The notes: generated from the letters alone by a model not told the origin. DNA of 64,000 bases from Nocardioides nematodiphilus (GCF_020216525.1 NZ_JAIWOY010000002.1:248001-312000); one strand, 5' to 3'. Counted from the first letter of the stretch, positions 1 to 11,088 are shown. Made by a program: numbers and translations.

Positions 1-293
1 GCGTCGCCGATGTCACGGTCGCCGAGCTGCATGCGCCGTTCAGCCACCAGGAGCTGATCCTGCGCAGAGAGCTCGGACTCGGCGGCCCCGAGGATGGCGT
101 ACAGATCAATCCGTCCGGAGGCGCGCTGGGCGGCAACCCGATGTTCAGCGCCGGCCTGATCCGGATCGGCGAGGCCGCTCGCCGGATCTGGTCCGGCGAG
201 GCCGACAAGGTGCTGGCGCACGCCACCAGCGGCGCCGCGCTCCAGCAGAACCTCGTCTGCGTGATGGAAGCAAGCAAGGACAAGACACTGTGA
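1..293 (+). CDS. Thiolase-like lipid-transfer protein, C-terminal fragment
   Basis: The 5' part lies outside the window; about 96 residues are visible, in frame from base 3 to the TGA at 291-293. They contain a thiolase C-terminal glycine motif (INPSGGALGGNP) and a late Cys (LVCVM), as in the SCP2/Ltp thiolase family, which acts on CoA esters of sterol side chains. It overlaps the next gene by GTGA, so the two are translationally coupled. A pair of adjacent ltp genes is also seen in mycobacterial sterol clusters (ltp4-ltp3); that this is the ltp4 member is inference. The family call is reasonable, the exact reaction is unknown. Confidence 0.72.
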   Translation, partial: VADVTVAELHAPFSHQELILRRELGLGGPEDGVQINPSGGALGGNPMFSAGLIRIGEAARRIWSGEADKVLAHATSGAALQQNLVCVMEASKDKTL

Positions 294-1453
294 CGAAGAC
301 TCCAGCCGCCGTGATCGGCGTGGGCCAGACCCACTACCGCGCCAAGCGCGAGGACGTCTCCATGCCCGGCCTGCTGCGTGAGGCGATCGACCGCGCGCTC
401 GCCGACGCCCAGCTCACCTTCGCCGACATCGATGCCGTCGTGGTCGGCAAGGCACCGGACCTGTTCGAGGGCGTGATGATGCCCGAGCTCTTCCTGGCCG
501 ATGCGATCGGCGCCACCGGGAAGCCGATGATCCGGGTCCACACCGCCGGCTCGGTCGGCGGCTCGACCGCGATCGTCGCCGCCTCGCTGGTCCAATCGGG
601 CGTGCACGACCGGGTCCTGACCGTGGCGTTCGAGAAGCAGTCGGAGTCCAACGCGATGTGGGCGCTGTCGATCCCGGTGCCGTTCACGATGCCGGTGCAC
701 GCCGGCGCGGGCGGCTTCTTCGCCCCGCACGTGCGCTCGTACATCCGGCGCTCGGGCGCACCCACGGAGATCGGCGCGATGGTGGCGGCCAAGGACCGCA
801 ACAACGCGCTCAAGAACCCGTACGCGCACCTGCGCAACCCGGACACCACGGTCGAGTCCGTGCTGGCCTCTCAGATGCTGTGGGATCCGGTGCGCTACGA
901 CGAGACCTGCCCGTCCTCCGACGGCGCGTGCGCGATGGTGATCGCGTCGGAGGGCGCGGTGTCGGCGTCCGACGTCAAGAACCCGGCCTGGATCCACGGG
1001 CAGGTGATGCGCTCGGAGCCACTCGCGTACGCCGAGCGCGACCAGGCCAACCCCTGGGCCGGTCGCGACGCGGCGGCCCATCTGTGGAAGTCGACCGGCA
1101 TCAGCGACCCGCGCCGCGAGATCGACTGCGCGGAGATCTACGTGCCGTTCTCCTGGTTCGAGCCGATGTGGATGGAGAACCTCGGCTTCGCCGGCGAGGG
1201 CGAGGGCTGGAAGCTCACCGCGCAGGGCGTCACCGCGCTCACCGGCGACCTGCCGGTCAACATGTCGGGGGGCGTGCTCTCCTCCAACCCGATCGGCGCC
1301 AGCGGCATGATCCGCTTCGCCGAGGCCGCCCTGCAGGTGATGGGCGAGGCCGGGGAGCACCAGGTCGACGGCGCCCGTCGCGCCCTCGGACACGCGTACG
1401 GCGGCGGCTCGCAGTTCTTCGCGATGTGGGTGGTGGGCTCCGAGCCGCTCTGA
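290..1453 (+). CDS. Lipid-transfer protein / thiolase homologue (Ltp3-like)
   Basis: 387 residues, the usual length of SCP2-thiolase/Ltp proteins. The GTG start overlaps the preceding TGA. Where classical thiolases carry the nucleophilic Cys (about residue 88), this protein reads HTAGSVGG with no Cys, and its C-terminus (GHAYGGGSQFF) lacks the late thiolase Cys. Thiolytic activity is therefore doubtful; the Ltp family includes retro-aldolases such as Ltp2 that also work without thiolase chemistry. With the upstream partial gene it probably forms a heteromeric Ltp pair for side-chain cleavage. In M. tuberculosis the comparable pair is Rv3522/Rv3523; orthology is inferred from length and pairing only. 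Confidence 0.75.
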   Translation: MTKTPAAVIGVGQTHYRAKREDVSMPGLLREAIDRALADAQLTFADIDAVVVGKAPDLFEGVMMPELFLADAIGATGKPMIRVHTAGSVGGSTAIVAASLVQSGVHDRVLTVAFEKQSESNAMWALSIPVPFTMPVHAGAGGFFAPHVRSYIRRSGAPTEIGAMVAAKDRNNALKNPYAHLRNPDTTVESVLASQMLWDPVRYDETCPSSDGACAMVIASEGAVSASDVKNPAWIHGQVMRSEPLAYAERDQANPWAGRDAAAHLWKSTGISDPRREIDCAEIYVPFSWFEPMWMENLGFAGEGEGWKLTAQGVTALTGDLPVNMSGGVLSSNPIGASGMIRFAEAALQVMGEAGEHQVDGARRALGHAYGGGSQFFAMWVVGSEPL

Positions 1454-1499
1454 CCGACGCCCCCTGTGCCTCGGTGCGGGTGACGGGCAGGATGGAGCC

Positions 1500-2687
1500 A
1501 TGAGCTCCGACCCCCTCGTCATCATCGGCGGCGGCCTGGCCGCCGGCACCGCCATCACCTCGCTGCGCGAACGGGGCTACGACGGCCCGCTGGTCGTCTT
1601 CACCGCCGAGCCCCATCTCCCGTACGAGCGCCCGCCGCTGTCCAAGGGCTACCTCCTGGGCAAGGAGCCGATCGAGAAGGCGCTGGTCCACGACGCGGCC
1701 TGGTACGCGGAGAACGACGTCGAGGTCCGCACCGGTGTGCGCGTGGAGTCGATCGACATCGACGCGCACACGGTGACGGCCGCTGGCGAGACGCTCGCCT
1801 ATCGCAGCCTTCTGCTCGCGACCGGCGCGCAGGCTCGGCACCTGCCCCTGGCCGACGAGGCGGGCGTGCCGGTGACGTACCTGCGCACGATGGAGAGCTC
1901 GACCGCGCTCAAGGCCGAGCTGCGCCCCGGGCGCCGGATCGGGCTGATCGGCGGGGGCTGGATCGGGCTCGAGGTCGCCGCGGCCGCGCGCGAGGCGGGC
2001 GCGGAGGTGACGGTGCTCGAGATGGCCGCCCAGCCGCTCCTCGCCGTGCTCGGCGAGGAGGTCGCCACGATCTTCGCCGATCTGCACCGGGCCCACGGCG
2101 TCGACCTTCGTACGGGGGTGAAGGTCGCCTCCATCGAGCGCACCGAGGCGGGCGGCGCCCGGATCGGACTCGAGGGCGGCGACTCGGTGGAGGTCGACCA
2201 CCTGGTCGTCGGCGTGGGCGCCGCGCCGGCGACCGAGCTCGCCGAGGCGGCCGGCATCGTGGTCGGCAACGGCATCCGCACCGACGCGCACCTTCGCACC
2301 TCCGCGCCCGACGTCTTCGCCGCCGGCGACGTGGCGAACGCCGACCATCCCGTGCTGGGGCGGGCGGTCCGCACCGAGCACTGGGACACCGCGATCAAGC
2401 ACGGGCGGGTCGCCGCGGCCAACCTGCTCGGCGGCGAGGAGGTGGCCGACGCGCTGCCGTACTTCTTCACCGATCAGTACGACCTCGGCATGGAGTACGT
2501 CGGAAACTCCGGCCCCGACGGCTTCGACCGGGTCGAGATCCTCGGCGACGTCGCAGGGCTGAACTTCAAGGTCTGGTGGCTGCGGCACGACGAGGCGAGC
2601 GGCCAGGACCGCGTCGTCGCCGGGATGCACGTCAACGACTGGGACGCGATCGACGAGATCCGGGCGACGGTCGGCACACTCCGCTGA
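1500..2687 (+). CDS. FAD-dependent ferredoxin reductase
   Basis: 395 residues of the putidaredoxin/rubredoxin reductase family. Visible are an N-terminal FAD dinucleotide-binding glycine motif (IIGGGLAAG), a central NAD(P)H-binding motif (GLIGGGWIGLEVAAA, about residue 150), LATGAQARHL, the second FAD motif FAAGDVAN, and a C-terminal reductase domain. It transfers electrons from NAD(P)H to a ferredoxin. It sits next to cyp125 (convergent) and the same window encodes a P450-type 3Fe-4S ferredoxin, so supplying CYP125 is the obvious role, though this is inference. The ATG at 1500 follows a GGATGGAG ribosome-binding site. Confidence 0.85.
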   Translation: MSSDPLVIIGGGLAAGTAITSLRERGYDGPLVVFTAEPHLPYERPPLSKGYLLGKEPIEKALVHDAAWYAENDVEVRTGVRVESIDIDAHTVTAAGETLAYRSLLLATGAQARHLPLADEAGVPVTYLRTMESSTALKAELRPGRRIGLIGGGWIGLEVAAAAREAGAEVTVLEMAAQPLLAVLGEEVATIFADLHRAHGVDLRTGVKVASIERTEAGGARIGLEGGDSVEVDHLVVGVGAAPATELAEAAGIVVGNGIRTDAHLRTSAPDVFAAGDVANADHPVLGRAVRTEHWDTAIKHGRVAAANLLGGEEVADALPYFFTDQYDLGMEYVGNSGPDGFDRVEILGDVAGLNFKVWWLRHDEASGQDRVVAGMHVNDWDAIDEIRATVGTLR

Positions 2688-2697
2688 CGAAGAGGAG

Positions 2698-2740
2698 CGG
2701 CCGCCGGCCTCGTGAGGGGGACTTCCGAGTCCGGCGGCCG
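2698..2740. terminator. Stem-loop between convergent genes
   Basis: A 10-bp perfect inverted repeat (CGGCCGCCGG at 2698-2707, CCGGCGGCCG at 2731-2740) with a 23-base loop sits in the 66-bp gap between the convergent reductase and cyp125 genes. There is no U-tract. A bidirectional terminator is the simplest reading. Confidence 0.5.
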
Positions 2741-2747
2741 GTCCTGA

Positions 2748-5282
<2,535 letters not shown>

Positions 5283-5291
5283 GGAACCCCC

Positions 5292-6962
5292 ATGGGAGAG
5301 CGCACGAACAAGCCCACCACCCGGTTCGCCAGGCCCGGGACGATCACCGAGGCCGAGTACGTCGTCGTCGGCGCGGGCAGCGCCGGCTGCGCGGTGGCCG
5401 GCAAGCTGGCCGCCGCCGGCAGGAGCGTCGTGCTCATCGAGGGCGGCAAGAAGGACGTGCGCAACCTGCTCGTCACCATGCCGGGGATGATCGGCCCGAT
5501 GCACGCCGAGCCGAAGCTCAAGAAGCTCGTCGACTGGGGCTTCCACACGGTGCCGCAGGCCAACGCGCTCAACCGTGAGCTGCCGCAGCCGCGCGGCAAG
5601 GTCGTCGGCGGATCCAGCTCGATCAACGGTCTGCTGTGGGTGCGCGGCAACCGTGCCAACTACGACTCGTGGGCCCAGGAGATGGGCGCCGCGGGCGAGG
5701 CCTGGAACGCGGACTCGGTCAACGAGCAGTACAAGCGGATCGAGGACTTCGAGGACGGCGCGTCCGACTTCCGGGGTGCCGGCGGCCCGATCAAGGTCAC
5801 CCGGCACACCCAGCCGACCGAGGCGTCCACGATGTTCAAGGAGGCGGCCGCCCAGACGCTCGACATGAAGGTGCTGGCCGACTACAACGCCGGCGAGCAG
5901 GAGGGCTTCTCGACCTTCCAGCAGAGCGCGTCTCGCGGCAAGCGCTACTCCGCGGCGCGGGGCTACCTGCACGACCGGGACCTGCCGACCCTGTCGGTGC
6001 TGACCGAGGTGAGCGCGAGCCGGGTCCTGCTCGAGGGCACCCGCGCGGTCGGCGTCGAGGTCATCGACGGCAAGGGCGAGCGGCACGTCGTACGGGCCAC
6101 CGGCGAGGTCGTCCTCTCGGCGGGCGTCTTCGGCTCCGCCCAGCTCCTCCAGCTCTCCGGGATCGGATCCGCCGAGGAGCTCGCCAGGCACGGCATCGCG
6201 ACCGTGGCCGACCTGCCGGTCGGCGACAACCTGCACGACCACATGTTCGTGCCGACCACCTTCGAGATGCCCTCGGCGCTGCACCACGGCACGGCCGGCT
6301 ACTTCGCGCGCGGCTTCCTCAAGGAGGTGACGCGCGGCGGCTCGTTCCTGGAGAACACCGTCTTCGAGACGGTCGGGTTCGTCCGTACGTCGCAGGCGAC
6401 CACCGTCCCCGATCTGCAGCTGCACGTGCTGCCGTGGGCGTACCCCTCGCCGAACCAGGACGCCCCGATCCGGCACGAGGTCGACAAGCGATCGGCCCTG
6501 ACGATCATGTCCTCGCTGATCTACCCGCGCTCGCGCGGCACGCTGCGGCTGCGATCGGCCGATCCGCTCGCCGAGCCGCTCATCGACTTCAACTACCTCG
6601 CCGAGCCGCACGACCGGCAGGTGCTGCTGGAGGGCGTCGGGATGATCCGCGACATCATGGCCCACCCCCTGCTGAAGGGGCACGTGAAGTCCGAGATCCA
6701 CCCGGGCGCCGCGATCGACATGGAGGCGATGAAGGCCGAGATCCCCAACCGGGCGACCTCGATCTACCACGGTGTCGGGACGTGCCGGATGGGCGTGGAC
6801 GAGCGGGCGGTGGTCGACCCGCAGCTACGGGTGCGCGGCATCGACGGGCTCCGCGTCGCGGACGCCTCGATCATGCCGTCGATCATCGGCGGCAACACGA
6901 ACGCCCCGTCGGTCATGATCGGCGACAAGGCCGCCGACCTCATCCTGGGCGGCGCGGCGTGA
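5292..6962 (+). CDS. GMC-family FAD-dependent alcohol dehydrogenase/oxidase
   Basis: 556 residues, the normal size for glucose-methanol-choline oxidoreductases. The N-terminal FAD motif is VVGAGSAGCAVAGKLA followed by a distal acidic residue (IEGG). The GMC signature GKVVGGSSSINGLLWVRG comes at about residue 100, and the C-terminal active-site region has YHGVGTCRMG with the expected His. These enzymes oxidise alcohols to aldehydes. It lies between fadA5 and an aldehyde dehydrogenase and overlaps the latter by GTGA, so the two probably act in sequence, possibly on 26-hydroxysterols. The substrate is not shown by the sequence. Confidence 0.82.
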   Translation: MGERTNKPTTRFARPGTITEAEYVVVGAGSAGCAVAGKLAAAGRSVVLIEGGKKDVRNLLVTMPGMIGPMHAEPKLKKLVDWGFHTVPQANALNRELPQPRGKVVGGSSSINGLLWVRGNRANYDSWAQEMGAAGEAWNADSVNEQYKRIEDFEDGASDFRGAGGPIKVTRHTQPTEASTMFKEAAAQTLDMKVLADYNAGEQEGFSTFQQSASRGKRYSAARGYLHDRDLPTLSVLTEVSASRVLLEGTRAVGVEVIDGKGERHVVRATGEVVLSAGVFGSAQLLQLSGIGSAEELARHGIATVADLPVGDNLHDHMFVPTTFEMPSALHHGTAGYFARGFLKEVTRGGSFLENTVFETVGFVRTSQATTVPDLQLHVLPWAYPSPNQDAPIRHEVDKRSALTIMSSLIYPRSRGTLRLRSADPLAEPLIDFNYLAEPHDRQVLLEGVGMIRDIMAHPLLKGHVKSEIHPGAAIDMEAMKAEIPNRATSIYHGVGTCRMGVDERAVVDPQLRVRGIDGLRVADASIMPSIIGGNTNAPSVMIGDKAADLILGGAA

Positions 6963-8521
6963 CCCGCCCGGCGAGCATCACCGACGACCTGCTGCGCCGG
7001 CTGGTCTCGCGGGTGCCGTCCACCTCGGGCGGTACGTGGAAGCTGACCGAGGTCTACACCGGCGAGGTGCTCATCGAGCTGCCGCAGTCGACCCCTGCCG
7101 ACGTGGAGGCCGCCTCGGCCGCCGCGCGCGAGGCGCAGAAGGCGTGGGCGGCCACCCCGCTCAAGGAGCGGTTGGCCGTCTTCGCGCGCGCCCACGAGCT
7201 GATCATCGCCAACCAGCACACCATCGCCGACCTCATCCAGGCCGAGTCGGGCAAGGCCCGCCGGATGGCCTTCGAGGAGGCCTGCGACCCCGTGATGGTG
7301 ATGTCGCACTACCTCAAGCGCGCCCCGAAGGTGCTGGCGCGCAAGCGCCACGCCGGCCCGGTGCCGGTGCTGTCGCACTCGTCCGAGGTGCACATCCCGC
7401 GCGGCGTCGTCGGGATCATCGCGCCGTGGAACTTCCCGTTCGCGACCGGGCTCTCCGACGCCGTACCTGCCCTCATGGCGGGCAACGCCGTGCTGCTCAA
7501 GCCGGACAACAAGACAGCGCTGTCCCCCTTGTACGGGATCTCGCTGCTCGAGCAGGCCGGACTGCCCGAGGGGCTCTTCCAGGTGGTGTGCGGCGAGGGC
7601 CCGGAGGTCGGGCCGACGCTCATCGACAACGTCGACTACGTGATGTTCACCGGCTCGACCGGCACGGGCCGCTTCATCGGCGAGCGCGCCGGCGCGAACC
7701 TCATCGACTGCTGCCTCGAGCTCGGCGGCAAGAACCCGATGATCGTCCTGGACGACCTCGATGACGCAGCCCTCGACGACCTGATGCCGAGCATGCTGTT
7801 CGCGGTCTTCGCCAACACCGGCCAGGTCTGCATGCACATCGAGCGGATCTATGTCCCGGAGGGGATGTATCCGACCTTCCGCGACCGCTTCGTGGCTGCC
7901 GCCTCGGCGCTGAGGCTGGGCGCGGCGTACGACTTCGGCCCGGAGATCGGCGGGCTCATCTCCCCCGATCACCTCGCTCGCGTGCAGTCGCACGTCGAGG
8001 ACGCGGTCGCGCGCGGAGCTCAGGTCCTGTGCGGGGGCCGCGCGCGACCCGACCTCGGTCCGACGTTCTTCGAGCCGACCGTGCTCGAGGGCGTCACCAA
8101 GGAGATGCTGCACGGCACCGTCGAGACCTTCGGTCCGGTGGTCGCGCTGCACTCGTACCGGACGCTCGACGAGGCGGTGGCTCTCGCCAACGACACCGAC
8201 TACGGCCTCAACGCCTCGGTCTGGGGCACGGACATCAAGCGTGCGCTGGCCGTCGCGGACCGGATCGAGTCCGGCAACGTGAACATCAACGACGGCCTGG
8301 CGACGGCGTACGCGTCCAAGGGCACTCCGTCGGGCGGCCTGAAGACCTCCGGCGTCGGCGCCCGCCACGGCGACCAGGGCCTGCTCAAGTACACCGACGT
8401 GAAGAACATCGCGGTGCTCAAGAAGCAGGTGATGGGACCGACGGCGAAGCAGACGTACGACGACTACGCCAAGCAGATGCAGATGTCGCTGAGGTGGATG
8501 CGGAAGCTGCGCCTGCGCTGA
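6959..8521 (+). CDS. NAD(P)-dependent aldehyde dehydrogenase
   Basis: 520 residues of the succinate-semialdehyde/aldehyde dehydrogenase family. Motifs seen are IAPWNFPF, FTGSTGTGR (cofactor loop), LELGGKNP with the general-base Glu, and NTGQVCMHIER with the catalytic Cys. It converts aldehydes to acids. The GTG start overlaps the upstream stop codon, coupling it to the GMC oxidoreductase and suggesting an alcohol-to-acid pair parallel to the multi-step oxidation that CYP125 can carry out alone. The stop codon is the first triplet of the 22-bp repeat array that follows. Confidence 0.85.
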   Translation: MTRPASITDDLLRRLVSRVPSTSGGTWKLTEVYTGEVLIELPQSTPADVEAASAAAREAQKAWAATPLKERLAVFARAHELIIANQHTIADLIQAESGKARRMAFEEACDPVMVMSHYLKRAPKVLARKRHAGPVPVLSHSSEVHIPRGVVGIIAPWNFPFATGLSDAVPALMAGNAVLLKPDNKTALSPLYGISLLEQAGLPEGLFQVVCGEGPEVGPTLIDNVDYVMFTGSTGTGRFIGERAGANLIDCCLELGGKNPMIVLDDLDDAALDDLMPSMLFAVFANTGQVCMHIERIYVPEGMYPTFRDRFVAAASALRLGAAYDFGPEIGGLISPDHLARVQSHVEDAVARGAQVLCGGRARPDLGPTFFEPTVLEGVTKEMLHGTVETFGPVVALHSYRTLDEAVALANDTDYGLNASVWGTDIKRALAVADRIESGNVNINDGLATAYASKGTPSGGLKTSGVGARHGDQGLLKYTDVKNIAVLKKQVMGPTAKQTYDDYAKQMQMSLRWMRKLRLR

Positions 8522-8672
8522 CCCGGCCCTCCCACACCGCCGACCCGGCCCTCCCACACGGCCGACCCGGCCCTCGCACACCGCCGACCCGGCCCTCCCA
8601 CACGGCCGACCCGGCCCTCCCACACCGCCGACCCGGCCCTCGCACACCGTCGACTCGGCCCTGCGGCGCGGC
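8519..8672. repeat. 22-bp tandem repeat array, 7 units, starting at the ALDH stop codon
   Basis: Seven contiguous 22-bp units (8519, 8541, 8563, 8585, 8607, 8629, 8651), each starting YGACYCGGCCCTC with variation at the 3' half (CCACACCGC, CCACACGGC, GCACACCGC). The first unit starts with the TGA stop codon of the aldehyde dehydrogenase; the other units have CGA there. Each junction contains a short dyad (GCCG-ACC-CGGC). There are no spacers, so this is not a CRISPR. The units are the reverse complement of those at 9318-9447. Confidence 0.9.
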
Positions 8673-8710
8673 TGAGGCGGCCTGCCGGCACCGATGCGTA
8701 GCCTCGGCGC

Positions 8711-9319
8711 GTGTCCCGGATCAGTGTCGCCGCCGCGTATGACGGACGAGCCGAGGAGTACATCGATCTCCTCGGCTCGCTCGACCAGATGGCCGACACC
8801 GACCGGGCGACCATCCTGGCGTGGCGTGACAGCGTCGAAGGGCGGATCGTCGACGTTGGGTGTGGACCCGGACACTGGACCGACCTGCTGTGCGACGGTG
8901 GCCGGCGCGACGTCGTCGGCCTCGATGCGTCACGGAGCTTCATCGCTGCTGCGCAGCGTCGCTTCCAGCAACCCGCCTTCGCCCGCGGCGATCTCGCGGC
9001 GCTGCCGTTCGCGGCGGGCAGTGTCGGTGGAGTGCTCGCCTGGTTCTCGATCATTCACACGCCGCCGGACGACGTCAGCGGCCAGTTGCGCGAGCTCGCA
9101 CGCGTGCTCGCGCCCGGCGGGGCTCTGCTGCTGGGCTTCTTCGACGGCGAGCCTCGCACGCGGTTCGATCACGCCGTCACGGCGGCGTACTACTGGTCGG
9201 CCGACGCGCTCGCCGACCTGCTCGCGCCGCTCGGCCTCGACGTCGAGCAGTCGGCGTCACGACAGGATCCGGGCGCCCGGCGGTACGGCAACCTCGTTGC
9301 GAGACACCGCGCCGTCTGA
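8711..9319 (+). CDS. Class I SAM-dependent methyltransferase
   Basis: 202 residues with a GTG start. Motif I is VDVGCGPGHWTDLL (residues about 47-60), followed by an acidic residue in GLDAS and a later motif LAPGGALLLGFF, as in the UbiE/Methyltransf_11 type. The substrate is unknown. It is a stand-alone gene bracketed on both sides by mirrored 22-bp tandem arrays; its TGA stop lies inside the first unit of the downstream array. Nothing links it to sterol metabolism except position. Confidence 0.75.
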   Translation: MSRISVAAAYDGRAEEYIDLLGSLDQMADTDRATILAWRDSVEGRIVDVGCGPGHWTDLLCDGGRRDVVGLDASRSFIAAAQRRFQQPAFARGDLAALPFAAGSVGGVLAWFSIIHTPPDDVSGQLRELARVLAPGGALLLGFFDGEPRTRFDHAVTAAYYWSADALADLLAPLGLDVEQSASRQDPGARRYGNLVARHRAV

Positions 9320-9447
9320 GGGCCGAGTCGGCGGTGCGCGAGGGCCGAGTCAGCGGTGCGCGAGGGCCGAGTCGGCGGTGCGCGAGGGCCGAGTCAGCGG
9401 TGCGCGAGGGCCGAGTCAGCCGTGCCCAAGGGCCGAGTCAGCTGCCG
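9318..9447. repeat. 22-bp tandem repeat array between convergent stop codons
   Basis: Five full 22-bp units (9318, 9340, 9362, 9384, 9406) plus a degenerate sixth, sharing the core GAGGGCCGAGTCRGC. The methyltransferase stop codon is in the first unit and the stop codon of the convergent SDR (TCA at 9438-9440) is in the last. Units with TCGGC form a dyad (GCCGA-G-TCGGC). Array polarity is opposite to that at 8519-8672. Confidence 0.9.
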
Positions 9448-10328
9448 TAGACGGGCTCGGGGGTGGGAGCTTCGTCGAGGAGCTCGGCCAGGGCGGGACC
9501 GACCTCGGCCGCCTCCCACCGGCGGCCAAGGTCGTGGGATGGGCCGTGGGCCCAGCTGTTCTCGACGGTGATCCTCCCGCCGTCGATCTCGATGACCCGT
9601 CCGGTCACCGACCCGGCCTCCTCGGAGGCGAGCCAGGCGACGATCGGGGCGTTGTCCTCGGGCAGCGCCATCGCGCCCAGTGACTCGCTGTCGAAGCCAC
9701 TTGCCGTCATCCGCGTACGGGCGACCGGGGCGATGGCGTTGACGGTGACGCCGTAGCGGCCCAGCTCGGCGGCCGCGACCAGGGTCAGGCCGGCGATGCC
9801 GGCCTTCGCCGCGGAGTAGGTGGCCTGGCCGATCGAGCCCTGCAGACCCGCGCCGCTCGAGGTGTTGATCACCCGCGCGACCGGCTGACGGCCGGCCTTG
9901 GACTCCGCACGCCAGTAGGCGCCGGCGTGCCGCAGCGGCGCGAAGTGGCCCTTGAGGTGAACCCGGATGACCGCGTCCCACTCGTCCTCGGCGGTGTTGA
10001 CCAGCATCCGGTCACGGACGAAGCCGGCGTTGTTGACCAGGATGTCGAGGCGGCCGTACGTCTCGATCGCCTGGCGCACCATCGCCTCGGCCTGCTCGAA
10101 GTCGGCCACGTCGGCGCCGTTGACCACCGCCACGCCCCCGGCGGCGACGATCTCGGCGACCACGTCGTGCGCCGGCGACTCCCCCGTGCCCTCGCCCGTC
10201 AGCGAGACGCCGAAGTCGTTGACCACGACCTTCGCGCCCTGCCGGGCCAGCTCGAGCGCGTGCGCGCGGCCGATCCCCCGGCCGGCGCCGGTCACGATCG
10301 CGACGCGACCTTCGAGAAGTCGGGACAC
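9438..10328 (-). CDS. Short-chain dehydrogenase, Rv3548c-like
   Basis: 296 residues. The Rossmann motif TGAGRGIG is near the N-terminus, then NNAG, NTSS and the catalytic YSAAKAG. The long N-terminal loop (NDFGVSLTGEGTGESPAHDV) is typical of the hydroxyacyl-CoA dehydrogenase-like SDRs beside echA20. The GTG at 10328 is preceded by GAAGGAG. It follows the SDR at 10339-11088 by 10 bases and shares its promoter, divergent from echA20. By position it corresponds to Rv3548c of the KstR2 regulon and probably oxidises a hydroxyacyl-CoA in C/D-ring breakdown; the exact substrate is not known. Confidence 0.83.
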   Translation of the reverse strand: MSRLLEGRVAIVTGAGRGIGRAHALELARQGAKVVVNDFGVSLTGEGTGESPAHDVVAEIVAAGGVAVVNGADVADFEQAEAMVRQAIETYGRLDILVNNAGFVRDRMLVNTAEDEWDAVIRVHLKGHFAPLRHAGAYWRAESKAGRQPVARVINTSSGAGLQGSIGQATYSAAKAGIAGLTLVAAAELGRYGVTVNAIAPVARTRMTASGFDSESLGAMALPEDNAPIVAWLASEEAGSVTGRVIEIDGGRITVENSWAHGPSHDLGRRWEAAEVGPALAELLDEAPTPEPVYGS

Positions 10329-10338
10329 AGGTGCTCCT

Positions 10339-11088
10339 TCAGTCGATGTGCAGGAAGACCGGAGGCTCGCCGCCACCGTCACAGGCCAGGCGGGCACCGG
10401 AGACGTACGACGCGAGATCGCTGGCCAGGAAGGCCGCGACGCGGCCCACCTCGAGCGGATCGGCCATCCGGCCCAGCGGGATGGTGCGCTCGATGGCGAC
10501 CACCCGCTCGTCCGAGCCGTAGTGGTCGTCGGTCTGCTCGGTGCGACACAGCCCGACGTCGATCGCGTTGACCCGCACCTTCGGGCCCCACTCCATCGCC
10601 AGGGAGCGGGTGAGCGAGTCGAGGCCCGCCTTGGCTGCGCCGTAGGCGGCGATCGTGGGGGCGGCCCGGTGCGCGGAGATCGAGGAGATGTTGACGATCG
10701 AGCCGCCGCTCGGCTGGTGCTGCATGACGGCGTTGGCCGCCTGGGCCACCAGGAGCGGCGAGAGCAGATTGAGGTCGACGATCTTCTCGTGGAGACGTGG
10801 CGAGGCCGTCGCGGCATCGGCGCTCGGGGCACCGCCGGCGTTGTTGACCAGGATGTCGAGCGAGCCGGCCTCGGCGACGATCCCGCTGACCAGCTCCGCG
10901 ACCGCGTCGACATCGCGGACATCGCACACCCGATGCCGTACGCCGGCCGGGACCTCGGCCTCGCTGCGCGAGCACGTGAACACCGTCGCGCCGGCCTCGG
11001 TGAGCGCCGCGGCGATGCCGGCGCCGATGCCGCGGACGCCACCGGTGACGAGCGCGACGCGACCAGTGAGATCGATGGACAGCACCAT
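10339..11088 (-). CDS. Short-chain dehydrogenase, Rv3549c-like
   Basis: 249 residues, classical SDR: TGGVRGIG cofactor motif, NNAG, SSIS and YGAAKAG. The ATG at 11088 is preceded by GAGGAGG. It is first in a two-gene operon divergent from echA20, matching the order Rv3549c-Rv3548c in M. tuberculosis. A role in dehydrogenating a hydroxylated HIP-derived CoA ester is inferred from regulon membership. Confidence 0.82.
   Translation of the reverse strand: MVLSIDLTGRVALVTGGVRGIGAGIAAALTEAGATVFTCSRSEAEVPAGVRHRVCDVRDVDAVAELVSGIVAEAGSLDILVNNAGGAPSADAATASPRLHEKIVDLNLLSPLLVAQAANAVMQHQPSGGSIVNISSISAHRAAPTIAAYGAAKAGLDSLTRSLAMEWGPKVRVNAIDVGLCRTEQTDDHYGSDERVVAIERTIPLGRMADPLEVGRVAAFLASDLASYVSGARLACDGGGEPPVFLHID

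Noticed and set aside
1500..2687. Reading the ferredoxin reductase as KshB
   Set aside because: KshB is a plant-ferredoxin-containing oxygenase reductase; this protein has two dinucleotide folds and no 2Fe-2S domain.
8519..9447. Possible CRISPR array from regular short repeats
   Set aside because: Units are contiguous with no spacers, arrays overlap coding ends and no cas genes are present.
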